This document shows positions 1 to 5,117 of a DNA stretch of 5,117 bases, one piece after another (within the stretch, counting starts at the first letter, position 1; each line of letters begins with the position of its first letter). The stretch lies in assembly GCA_902773395.1 (NCBI GenBank), contig CACYEJ010000394.1, positions 1-5,117 of the forward strand. The letters run 5' to 3'. The stretch comes from an uncultured Ruminococcus sp. GTDB taxonomy: Bacteria; Bacillota_A; Clostridia; Oscillospirales; Acutalibacteraceae. The notes beneath the pieces are model-generated. The model saw nothing but the letters and a program-made list of their open reading frames with translations, did not search any database and was not told the DNA's origin. The position numbers and the translations under genes were made by a program.

Positions 1-5
1 TAAGA

Positions 6-1469
6 TTATTTCGATTTCCAACAAGCCGGATCAAACAGGAACAATAGCGGCAGCAGCTCCAATCTTCCAGCGAGCATATCAAAAATCAACACATATTTAG
101 ACAACGCCGAGAACTGATAAAAATTCCCCATAGGTCCAACCATACTCAAACCCGGTCCCATATTGTTGATAGTCGCAAGCACCGCTGTCAAATTCGTTTC
201 AAAATCAAATCCGTCCACCGAAACTATCAGCACCGAAACAAGATATACAACAAGAAAGATAGTCAAGTAGGAGCTTACAGAACGTATCGTTTCGTCCTTA
301 ACCGTTTTGCCGTCCATTTTAATAGTCTTTACAGAATTCGGGTGAAGAGTTGTTCTGAACTCCTTAAACGCAGATTTCACCAGAATGATAACACGGCTTA
401 CCTTAATTCCGCCACCCGTACTGCCTGCACAAGCTCCTATAACCGCTACAAACATCAAAACTTCTTTCGAAAACTCAGGCCATATGTCATAGTCGTAGGT
501 AGCGAATCCCGTTGAAGAAATGAACGTAGCCACCTGAAACGCCGCATGATGCCATATATCAAGCTTAGAATCCATTGCACCCTCAATCCAGAGGTCAAGT
601 CCAATCGCAACAACCGCCAATATATATAATCCATAATACCAACGCAGCTCTTCTATTTTGCCTATTTGCTTAAACTTTCTTACAATTATCAAGTAGTACA
701 CACTAAAGTTGACAGCAAAAATAAACATGAAAGCAGTTATGACTGCCTGCCATACATAATGCCCCTCATACGCCATAATACCGGCATTTCTTACCGAGAA
801 GCCGCCCGTACCGGCTGTAGAGAACGACACCGTCAAAGCTTCATACCAGTTCATACCCGTACAGAGCAGAATAATAAACTCTATCAGAGTAAGAACAGCG
901 TAAATGATATACAGCAAACTCGCCGTACCCCTTAGCTTAGGAATCAGCTTTGACACCACAGGGCCGGGGCTTTCGGCTTTCATAAGGTGCATATTTGACT
1001 GACCGCTCAGCGGAGTGATAACCGCCAGCAAAAACACCAGAATACCCATACCGCCTGCCCAGTTGGTGAAGCTTCGCCAGAACAGCATACTCTTGCTCAG
1101 GTCCTCAATTTGTCTGTCTGTACCGAGAATAGTTGCACCGGTTGTGGTAAATCCCGACACAGTTTCAAACAGAGCGTCCACAAATCTTGGTATCTGTCCG
1201 CTGATATAAAACGGCAAAGCACCAATAATACTCATCAAAATCCACGTAAGCGCACAGGCGATAAATCCCTCGCGTGGGTTCATCTGAGAATTTTTCGGCT
1301 TAAATCTTGTAGCAATCAAGCCGGCAAGCATGCACACTGCCGCAATTGCTCCAAAATATATATAATCATTCTCACGATATATAAAAGCAATAATCATAGG
1401 CAAAATCATCATTGCACCAACCACAATGACAACCCAGCCCAACACGTAGTTTACAAGACTCTTTTTCAC
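6..1469 (-). CDS. trkH: Trk-type potassium uptake channel subunit TrkH
   Basis: This is the pore-forming subunit of a Trk potassium uptake system in the cytoplasmic membrane; it conducts K+ when its cytosolic partner TrkA opens it. The 487-residue protein shows the four pore-loop repeats of the superfamily: SGFTTTGAT (105-113), STAGTGGFS (217-225), SSTGFATYDYD (318-328) and NNMGPGLSMVGP (435-446). Each carries the filter glycine or glycines expected. The glycine-rich intramembrane gating loop GACAGSTGGGIKVSR is at 345-359, and the conserved arginine of the last helix is in MLAGRLE (R469). Length and the C-terminal LLFLFDPACW block suggest a complete protein. The start is GTG, with GGAG 7 nt upstream, and lies 16 nt after the trkA stop, so it is the second gene of a trkA-trkH operon. 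Pairing with a double-length TrkA favours TrkH over KtrB. No terminator is visible because only 5 bases follow the stop. Confidence 0.96.
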   Translation of the reverse strand: MKKSLVNYVLGWVVIVVGAMMILPMIIAFIYRENDYIYFGAIAAVCMLAGLIATRFKPKNSQMNPREGFIACALTWILMSIIGALPFYISGQIPRFVDALFETVSGFTTTGATILGTDRQIEDLSKSMLFWRSFTNWAGGMGILVFLLAVITPLSGQSNMHLMKAESPGPVVSKLIPKLRGTASLLYIIYAVLTLIEFIILLCTGMNWYEALTVSFSTAGTGGFSVRNAGIMAYEGHYVWQAVITAFMFIFAVNFSVYYLIIVRKFKQIGKIEELRWYYGLYILAVVAIGLDLWIEGAMDSKLDIWHHAAFQVATFISSTGFATYDYDIWPEFSKEVLMFVAVIGACAGSTGGGIKVSRVIILVKSAFKEFRTTLHPNSVKTIKMDGKTVKDETIRSVSSYLTIFLVVYLVSVLIVSVDGFDFETNLTAVLATINNMGPGLSMVGPMGNFYQFSALSKYVLIFDMLAGRLELLPLLFLFDPACWKSK

Positions 1470-1485
1470 AATACCGCTCCATTTG

Positions 1486-2853
1486 TTACTTCTCTAAGAT
1501 ATCTTCCAGATTTTTAAGGCCTTTATGTGTTGTAACAATAATAACCTTATCGCCCGGCTCAATAGTATCGTCACCCTTTGGAATGATAAATTTATGCTTG
1601 CGGTTAATGCAGGCAACCTGAAGATTATCCTTGAATTTCAAATCGCTCAAATGCTTAGAAGTAACATTGCTTTCAGATGTAACCTTGAACTCCAATGCCT
1701 CAGTGCGGCCGTCATTGAGCTTATACATAGACTCAACGTTACTGCCCTCGGAATTACTCACGGCACGAATATAACTTACAATAAACTCAGCAGTAAGATC
1801 TCTTGGACGTACAACGCTGTCAAGCGGCAGAGTATCAACAATATTATCAAACACAATTCTGTCGATCTTAGTAATACACTTTGCTTTACTCTTCTGACGA
1901 GCATACAGCGAGAGCATGATATTCTCCTCGTCAAGATCCATAAGAGTAACCACAGCGTCCATTTTTTCCAGACCCTCGGCACGGAGCAAATCCTCGTTCA
2001 TTCCGTCGCCTCTGATAATCATAGTATTCGGAAGCAGGTCGGAAAGTTCCTCACATCTAGCCTCGTTCTTTTCTATCATCTTAACCTTAAACTCACCGCT
2101 TGCACTAAGCTCGTCCGCAAGGTAATACGCAGTGCGGCTTCCACCGATAATCATAATATCTTTAGCCTTGATAATGCCGCTTTTCAGTTTCTTAAAAAAT
2201 CTAGCGGCTTGAGTTGGCGTACAGATAACAGAAACCTTGTCCTGCGGAGAGAGCACAAAGTTACCGCCTGGGATAAACACCTTGTCGTCACGCTCAACGT
2301 CGCAAATTCTGATATTGCCCTTGAGCAGAGAGATATCGGAAATTTTCTTACCCACAAGAGCCGAATCGGAGCTTAGCTTAAATGTATATATCTCCACACT
2401 CATATTCGAGAAGGAATCCACTTCCATAGCAGTAGGAAAGCGAACAAGGCGGCTTATCTCTCTTGCGGCAACCTGTTCAGGATTGATAAGCTTCGACAAG
2501 CCAAGAGTCTTTTGCATTTTATCCATCTCCATCAAATCCTTATAATAGATAGGATTTCTGACACGTGGAATAGTATGAGTCGTGCCGCAAATATGTGCAA
2601 GCAAGCAGATATAAAGATTCAGCTCATCTGCATCGGTTACTGCAATAAGCAAATCCGCCATTGTAGCACCAGCCTCAATGAGTATCTCACGGCTTGCACC
2701 GTCGCCGTCAATGCCCATAAGATCAAGCTTTTCAGTAAGCCTAGTTATTACAGACTCCTTGATATCCACAACGGTAATGTCATGTTTTTCGTCGTTTAGC
2801 TGCTCAGCGATAGTACGTCCTACCTTGCCGCAGCCTACAATTATGATTCTCAT
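1486..2853 (-). CDS. trkA: Trk potassium transport regulatory subunit TrkA
   Basis: This is the peripheral cytosolic subunit that assembles under TrkH and gates K+ uptake in response to bound nucleotide. At 455 residues it has the tandem architecture of TrkA: RCK_N 1 (about 1-140), RCK_C 1 (about 146-225), RCK_N 2 (about 231-365) and RCK_C 2 (about 374-452). The first Rossmann fold has an intact GCGKVG (7-12) and an acidic residue ending the second strand (D30), as in NAD(H)-binding RCK domains. The second has the altered loop IIGGSRTA (235-242) with a downstream acid in MIEKNE (259-264). The E. coli protein has nearly the same length. The ATG start has GGAG with 12 nt between it and the codon. 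It is the first gene of a two-gene operon with trkH. Both N-domains look competent for ligand by motif, but which nucleotide each prefers cannot be read here. Confidence 0.96.
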   Translation of the reverse strand: MRIIIVGCGKVGRTIAEQLNDEKHDITVVDIKESVITRLTEKLDLMGIDGDGASREILIEAGATMADLLIAVTDADELNLYICLLAHICGTTHTIPRVRNPIYYKDLMEMDKMQKTLGLSKLINPEQVAAREISRLVRFPTAMEVDSFSNMSVEIYTFKLSSDSALVGKKISDISLLKGNIRICDVERDDKVFIPGGNFVLSPQDKVSVICTPTQAARFFKKLKSGIIKAKDIMIIGGSRTAYYLADELSASGEFKVKMIEKNEARCEELSDLLPNTMIIRGDGMNEDLLRAEGLEKMDAVVTLMDLDEENIMLSLYARQKSKAKCITKIDRIVFDNIVDTLPLDSVVRPRDLTAEFIVSYIRAVSNSEGSNVESMYKLNDGRTEALEFKVTSESNVTSKHLSDLKFKDNLQVACINRKHKFIIPKGDDTIEPGDKVIIVTTHKGLKNLEDILEK

Positions 2854-2864
2854 ACAATCAATTT

Positions 2865-2868
2865 CTCC
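2865..2868 (-). promoter_or_regulatory. Ribosome binding site of trkA
   Basis: On the minus strand GGAG (within ATGGAGAAAT) lies 11 nt before the ATG at 2853. No other in-frame ATG, GTG or TTG with a comparable Shine-Dalgarno sequence is nearby, so it supports the chosen trkA start, which also places the Rossmann strand RIIIVGCG at the very N-terminus as expected. Confidence 0.7.
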
Positions 2869-2877
2869 ATTTTTGAT

Positions 2878-2912
2878 AATGATATTATAATCCGATATCC
2901 AACGATATCATC
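2878..2912 (-). promoter_or_regulatory. Possible structured element in the trkAH leader (alternative hairpins)
   Basis: If transcription starts near 2939, this segment lies in the trk leader RNA. Two copies of GATATCG occur in direct repeat 10 bp apart, and each contains the self-complementary GATATC. The two GATATC copies (2909-2904 and 2899-2894) can form a 6-bp stem with a GTTG tetraloop. Alternatively, GATGATAT (2912-2905) can pair with ATATCATT (2885-2878) in an 8-bp stem with one G-U. The options share bases and exclude each other. The segment is too short for, and does not resemble, the c-di-AMP ydaO riboswitch known upstream of potassium-transport genes in Bacillota. It could equally be a protein-binding site or nothing. 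Confidence 0.3.
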
Positions 2913-2945
2913 GCTATTAAGTCAAACACATATATACTCAGATTA

Positions 2946-2974
2946 ATGATACTACAATTCAATCGAAACGTCAA
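2946..2974 (-). promoter_or_regulatory. Sigma-A-type promoter of the trkAH operon
   Basis: On the minus strand TTGACG (2974-2969) and TATCAT (2951-2946) are separated by exactly 17 bp. Both hexamers are one mismatch from consensus. A start site near 2939 would give a leader of about 86 nt before trkA. This is the best-matching pair in the trk upstream region. A TATAAT at 2889-2884 is closer to trkA but has no recognisable -35 at 16-18 bp. Assignment is by motif only. Confidence 0.65.
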
Positions 2975-3019
2975 TAAATTATTCTTAACTTTTTAAATTT
3001 TTTACAGTGTCTTTTTTAA

Positions 3020-3056
3020 GCAGCAAAAAGCAACAGACGCTCAATGTTCTGTTGCT
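3020..3056 (-). terminator. Rho-independent terminator after the SdpI-like gene
   Basis: On the minus strand AGCAACAGA (3056-3048) pairs perfectly with TCTGTTGCT (3037-3029) around a 10-nt loop. It is followed by TTTT, then GCTGCTTAAAAAA. The stem begins 8 nt after the stop codon of the 3064-3768 gene, so it should end that transcript before the trk promoter. The U-tract is short and interrupted, so efficiency is uncertain. Confidence 0.7.
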
Positions 3057-3063
3057 AAAGAAA

Positions 3064-3768
3064 TTATTTTTTTGGTTTTATTAAATACGAATAAGCAAGC
3101 GGCAAAACGAACGAAAACAGCACAAGCTGTGCAATCGCAATACAATTAGGAATATTTTTTGAAATGACAAGTGACCACGCCGCAAGACACACACCCAACA
3201 TTCCCGAAAGCATACCGGAATACATTGAAAACCTGTTTACTCTTCTGCTTTTGTCCTTATCATTTTTGAGCCACGCAATTTGTACGCCGCCGACAAACGC
3301 AGCTGTTGAGCCGCTGTACAGACTGGTCATAAATATTGTCGCCGCACTGAGCATAATTACAATAATAGACGGCAAAATCACGCTTATATTTTCTATATTA
3401 TTTAGTGCAATACCGGTCATCACCCAGCTTATAATAGCAAAGAACCAAATGCACACCATAGCAATATTGTCGTTATGCTGAGAATTTCCGGAGAGTATTT
3501 CGTCCAATGCACTTGTAGATTCATCATCGGGCTTATCCGTTTTTTTATCATCATTAGAACCGCCGGACATTCTGTCAAACATGAGCAGCGAACCGGATAT
3601 TAAAAGAGGAATTGCAACAAATATCAAATATACCCATTTACTTCCATAAGCTGCCGCTGCACCGGTAAGCTCATAAAGCACGATAACCTTATCCTGCATA
3701 AAGATACCGATTACAAGTGCGTTGAGAACAGCGTTTACGCACGAGAGGGTAAACATTAATTTTCTCAA
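3064..3768 (-). CDS. Divergent DUF1648/SdpI-family six-TM membrane protein
   Basis: The protein has 234 residues and about six membrane helices: 4-24, 45-64, 102-122, 129-150, 180-202 and 208-230. Three blocks recall the SdpI/DUF1648 family. Residues 26-45 end in GAAAAYGSKW, like the 'G..dgyGSKW' signature after the first helix. Residues 160-181 (G-x4-W, then RRVNRF) recall the 'GIRTPWT...W...NR.G' stretch before helix 5. The end, VLPLAYSYLIKPKK, matches the usual PxxYSY...KK tail. Bacillus SdpI is an immunity and signalling protein against the SdpC toxin, but most relatives have no known role, and no toxin gene is visible here. An odd feature is a 35-residue acidic, Asp/Ser/Lys-rich linker (66-100). 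The TTG start is preferred because GGAAGGA ends 10 nt before it; the alternative is ATG at 3756, which lacks a well-spaced site. It is flanked by its own promoter and terminator, so it is monocistronic. Confidence 0.65.
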   Translation of the reverse strand: MRKLMFTLSCVNAVLNALVIGIFMQDKVIVLYELTGAAAAYGSKWVYLIFVAIPLLISGSLLMFDRMSGGSNDDKKTDKPDDESTSALDEILSGNSQHNDNIAMVCIWFFAIISWVMTGIALNNIENISVILPSIIVIMLSAATIFMTSLYSGSTAAFVGGVQIAWLKNDKDKSRRVNRFSMYSGMLSGMLGVCLAAWSLVISKNIPNCIAIAQLVLFSFVLPLAYSYLIKPKK

Positions 3769-3821
3769 AAAATCACCGTCCTTCCGATAGGTGGGGTAAA
3801 AAATTCCAAAAACGAAACCAT
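3765..3821 (-). CDS. Candidate 18-codon upstream ORF (leader peptide) overlapping the SdpI-like start
   Basis: From the predicted start site near 3840, the first ATG (3821) opens the peptide MVSFLEFFTPPIGRTVIF. Its TGA stop overlaps the TTG start of the next gene by two bases (TTGA). Such an overlap is the usual geometry for translational coupling. The purine-rich AAAGAAAAGA ahead of the ATG is only a weak ribosome binding site, and the downstream gene has its own GGAAGGA. There is no run of one regulatory amino acid as in classical attenuators. It may be a real coupling ORF or chance; the evidence is position only. Confidence 0.3.
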   Translation of the reverse strand: MVSFLEFFTPPIGRTVIF

Positions 3822-3846
3822 TTTGTATCTTTTCTTTAATAATTTA

Positions 3847-3875
3847 ATTATACCAATTATCTCTTCACTTGTCAA
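3847..3875 (-). promoter_or_regulatory. Perfect-consensus sigma-A promoter of the SdpI-like gene
   Basis: On the minus strand TTGACA (3875-3870) and TATAAT (3852-3847) are separated by exactly 17 bp, so both hexamers and the spacing match consensus. The expected start is near 3840, giving a leader of about 72 nt to the TTG at 3768. It lies just beyond the yihY terminator, which makes the SdpI-like gene a separate transcription unit, probably with strong basal transcription unless repressed. Confidence 0.88.
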
Positions 3876-3918
3876 ATCTTTTATTTTTTTGCTACTGCAA
3901 ATTCGAATATTTAATCTG

Positions 3919-3971
3919 CAATAAAATAAAGCAATAGCAATCAAGCGACAAAACATGAATGCTACTGCTTT
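3919..3971 (-). terminator. Rho-independent terminator of yihY, overlapping its stop codon
   Basis: On the minus strand AAAGCAGTAGCA (3971-3960) pairs with TGCTATTGCTTT (3939-3928) over 12 bp with one G-U pair. The T-rich ATTTTATT follows. The loop is about 20 nt and may extend the helix by a few inner pairs. The TAG stop (3964-3962) is inside the 5' arm, so terminating ribosomes would cover the hairpin. A second copy of GCAGTAGCA lies downstream at 3898-3890 and could compete for the same 3' arm. Confidence 0.65.
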
Positions 3972-4888
3972 TTCTTATGACGAGAGCGTTTCTCTTTGCG
4001 TTTATTTTTATTATCAATACGCTTTTGTTTAATTGCAAGCACGGCAGATTCTATCTTCACCTGATAATGTGAATTCATCACACCGCCTATTAAGAATATA
4101 TTAATACATGAATATATCCAAATCAAAAATATAGTTACACTTGTCAAGCTGCCGTAAAACGAATTATACACATTTGAGCCGCTGCTATATGCTGCAAAGT
4201 ACACCGAAAAAACCATTACAGCAACAGCCGAAAAAAAAGCACCCGGAATTTGATATACAAATTTTCTTTTTCCGGCGGGAGCAAATTTATAAATCGTTGC
4301 AAATAAAATTGTCATAAACGATAGACCTGCAAAGTCCTTGTTGCTTCTGGAAAAACGCTCAAACAGACTTTCATCATGAAAGCTTGCCCGAAGCAGCTCC
4401 TCAGCGGAAAGCTCCTTAGTGTAAAGCACCAGCAGCACGCTTATTCCAAGCAGCAGACACATAGTGCCGAATATTGAAAAAAACACCATTCCCACAAAGC
4501 TGCGGCTGTCCTGCACCTCGTACACGGTATCAAGCGAGCGAATCAGCGCAAGCATACCCTTTGAAGAAGACCACAACAACATAACAATAGACACCGAGAA
4601 TACCCCGACTCTTGAATTATACGCCTGAGCAATCATCGAAGTAAGAAGACCTCTAACCATTTCGGGAGTAATTTTAGTGACTGCATCTGTAAGCTCACTG
4701 CGGCTGATACCTGTAAACGGAAGTTCCGAGCAAAGCAGCACGAACATCGGAATCAACGATATAAAAAGATAAAACGCAATACTTGAAGCGTTGGTAGCAA
4801 GGTTACGCTTTCCCATAGCCTGAGCGAAGGTTTTGCCCTCTGACAGGACTTTATGTTTATTAATTTTTTTGACAAATCGTTCTTTCAT
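3962..4888 (-). CDS. yihY: YihY/virulence factor BrkB family membrane protein
   Basis: This is an integral membrane protein of the YihY/BrkB family, once annotated as ribonuclease BN, an assignment later moved to an unrelated nuclease. Its transport or envelope role is not established. The 308 residues contain about six helices (35-53, 97-118, 132-156, 187-203, 214-234, 249-271). Family blocks are ASSIAFYLFISLIP (34-47), LWSSSKGMLALIRSLDTVY (105-123), YKFAPAGKRKF (200-210), and the YGSLTSVTIFLIWIY region followed by the asparagine of GGVMN (245-272). The C-terminal tail (286-308) is strongly basic, 13 of 23 residues being K or R, and is probably cytoplasmic. The ATG start is chosen because AGGAG lies upstream with 12 nt between, slightly long. 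It has its own promoter and terminator. Gene symbol is by family; the function is not inferred. Confidence 0.93.
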   Translation of the reverse strand: MKERFVKKINKHKVLSEGKTFAQAMGKRNLATNASSIAFYLFISLIPMFVLLCSELPFTGISRSELTDAVTKITPEMVRGLLTSMIAQAYNSRVGVFSVSIVMLLWSSSKGMLALIRSLDTVYEVQDSRSFVGMVFFSIFGTMCLLLGISVLLVLYTKELSAEELLRASFHDESLFERFSRSNKDFAGLSFMTILFATIYKFAPAGKRKFVYQIPGAFFSAVAVMVFSVYFAAYSSGSNVYNSFYGSLTSVTIFLIWIYSCINIFLIGGVMNSHYQVKIESAVLAIKQKRIDNKNKRKEKRSRHKKKQ

Positions 4889-4896
4889 TATATATG

Positions 4897-4922
4897 CACA
4901 CTCCTGATATATGTAAAGTGTG
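4897..4922 (-). promoter_or_regulatory. yihY ribosome binding site with a small leader hairpin
   Basis: On the minus strand AGGAG (4905-4901) is the only plausible Shine-Dalgarno sequence for the yihY ATG at 4888. CACACT (4922-4917) can pair with AGTGTG (4902-4897), a 6-bp stem whose 3' arm takes in the last two bases of AGGAG. The stem would hold the ribosome binding site in or next to a hairpin. It is short, and any effect on translation is inference. Confidence 0.4.
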
Positions 4923-4943
4923 TATTTTAATATATCTTAAATT

Positions 4944-4972
4944 AGTATAACATATCGTTACGATTTTGTCAA
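4944..4972 (-). promoter_or_regulatory. Sigma-A promoter of yihY, with a palindrome in its spacer
   Basis: On the minus strand TTGACA (4972-4967) and TATACT (4949-4944) are separated by exactly 17 bp, with one mismatch from consensus in total. The start is expected near 4937, a leader of about 48 nt. The spacer holds the 11-bp interrupted palindrome ATCGT-A-ACGAT (4964-4954), almost exactly between the two hexamers, a place where a repressor or MerR-type regulator could bind. No regulator gene is in the window. Confidence 0.82.
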
Positions 4973-5029
4973 CGCTTATAAAAAAATTGTAATATTTCAG
5001 ATGAACAGTGCACTATTGCATGAATAAAA

Positions 5030-5117
5030 TTAATCTTCACTAATCAATTCCGGTGTTACATACACAGTCCTATTTTTCACAAAAATCACCGTACCCGGCT
5101 TTGCTCCCTGCGGCTTA
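5030..5117 (-). CDS. rqcH: C-terminal end of RqcH/NFACT-family ribosome quality control protein (partial)
   Basis: Only the last 28 codons before the TAA (5032-5030) are in the window; the gene enters from beyond 5117. The peptide reads KPQGAKPGTVIFV, then KNRTVYVTPELISED. This matches the conserved end of the NFACT-R domain of bacterial Rqc2 homologues (RqcH, also annotated as fibronectin-binding protein FbpA/YloA), whose signature is KPxGAKPGxVxY...TxYVTP. In that family the protein binds 50S subunits carrying obstructed peptidyl-tRNA and directs alanine tailing of the nascent chain. The frame and stop are clear and the motif is distinctive, but the catalytic and tRNA-binding parts cannot be checked here. 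No convincing intrinsic terminator follows: a weak near-palindrome at 5018-5005 is separated from the next T-run by about 18 nt. Confidence 0.85.
   Translation of the reverse strand, partial: KPQGAKPGTVIFVKNRTVYVTPELISED

Noticed and set aside
6..50. trkH truncated at the window edge
   Set aside because: A TAA stop at 8-6 follows the usual C-terminal block (GRLELLPLLFLFDPACW), so the gene is complete.
1110..1517. A 135-codon plus-strand ORF antisense to trkH
   Set aside because: It is rich in Cys, His, Asn and Ser without any domain pattern and is opposite the conserved pore region of trkH; a shadow frame.
1525..2376. A 283-codon plus-strand ORF antisense to trkA
   Set aside because: It lies wholly inside a clearly conserved trkA, has no good ribosome binding site, and its translation shows the Asn/Ser/His/Leu-heavy composition of an antisense shadow with no family motif.
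2884..2889. A second trk promoter using TATAAT close to trkA
   Set aside because: The hexamer is perfect, but the position 17-18 bp upstream reads GATGAT or CGATGA, and there is no extended -10 TG. The TTGACG-17-TATCAT pair upstream is better supported.
2854..2939. c-di-AMP (ydaO-type) riboswitch before trkA
   Set aside because: The leader is only about 86 nt and lacks the pseudo-symmetric multi-helix core and conserved motifs of that class.
3765..3956. A 63-codon minus-strand ORF beginning 5 nt after the yihY stop
   Set aside because: Its start lies in the yihY terminator loop without a Shine-Dalgarno sequence, and it runs through the terminator arms and the consensus promoter of the next gene. 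Only its last 18 codons lie downstream of the predicted start site; those are listed as a candidate uORF.
4973..5029. Intrinsic terminator for the rqcH-like gene
   Set aside because: The near-palindrome AATAGTGCACTGTT allows only about 5 pairs around a TGCA loop and is about 18 nt from the T7 run, so it is not a convincing terminator.

Overview
The window looks like ordinary chromosomal DNA from a low-to-moderate G+C Gram-positive bacterium (Bacillota, most likely a clostridial lineage such as Ruminococcaceae/Oscillospiraceae). The reasons are AT-rich spacers, AGGAG/GGAG-type ribosome binding sites, near-consensus sigma-A promoters (TTGACA-17-TATAAT), GTG and TTG starts, and the gene families present. 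The exact genus cannot be read from the sequence. Every supported gene is on the minus strand, so transcription runs from high to low coordinates.

In transcription order: (1) 5117-5030, the last 28 codons of an RqcH/NFACT ribosome-quality-control protein, entering from outside the window. (2) 4888-3962, a YihY/BrkB-family membrane protein with its own promoter; its stop codon lies inside its terminator stem. (3) 3768-3064, a six-TM protein that looks like a divergent DUF1648/SdpI-family member. It is driven by a perfect consensus promoter, starts at TTG, and is preceded by an 18-codon upstream ORF whose stop overlaps that TTG. An intrinsic terminator follows. (4) 2853-1486 and 1469-6, a two-gene potassium-uptake operon, trkA then trkH, with a 16-nt gap and a GTG start for trkH. 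The trkH reading frame is complete, ending 5 bases from the window edge.

Functionally, TrkA (cytosolic nucleotide-binding gating ring) and TrkH (potassium pore) form one transporter. The other three genes appear to be independent transcription units with separate jobs: stalled-ribosome rescue, an envelope protein of unknown activity, and an SdpI-like membrane protein.

I found no mobile element, CRISPR array, tRNA/rRNA or phage gene, and no clear sign of a new multi-gene system. The most interesting items are regulatory: the coupled uORF/TTG arrangement before the SdpI-like gene, the mutually exclusive hairpin options in the trk leader, and a palindrome centred in the yihY promoter spacer.
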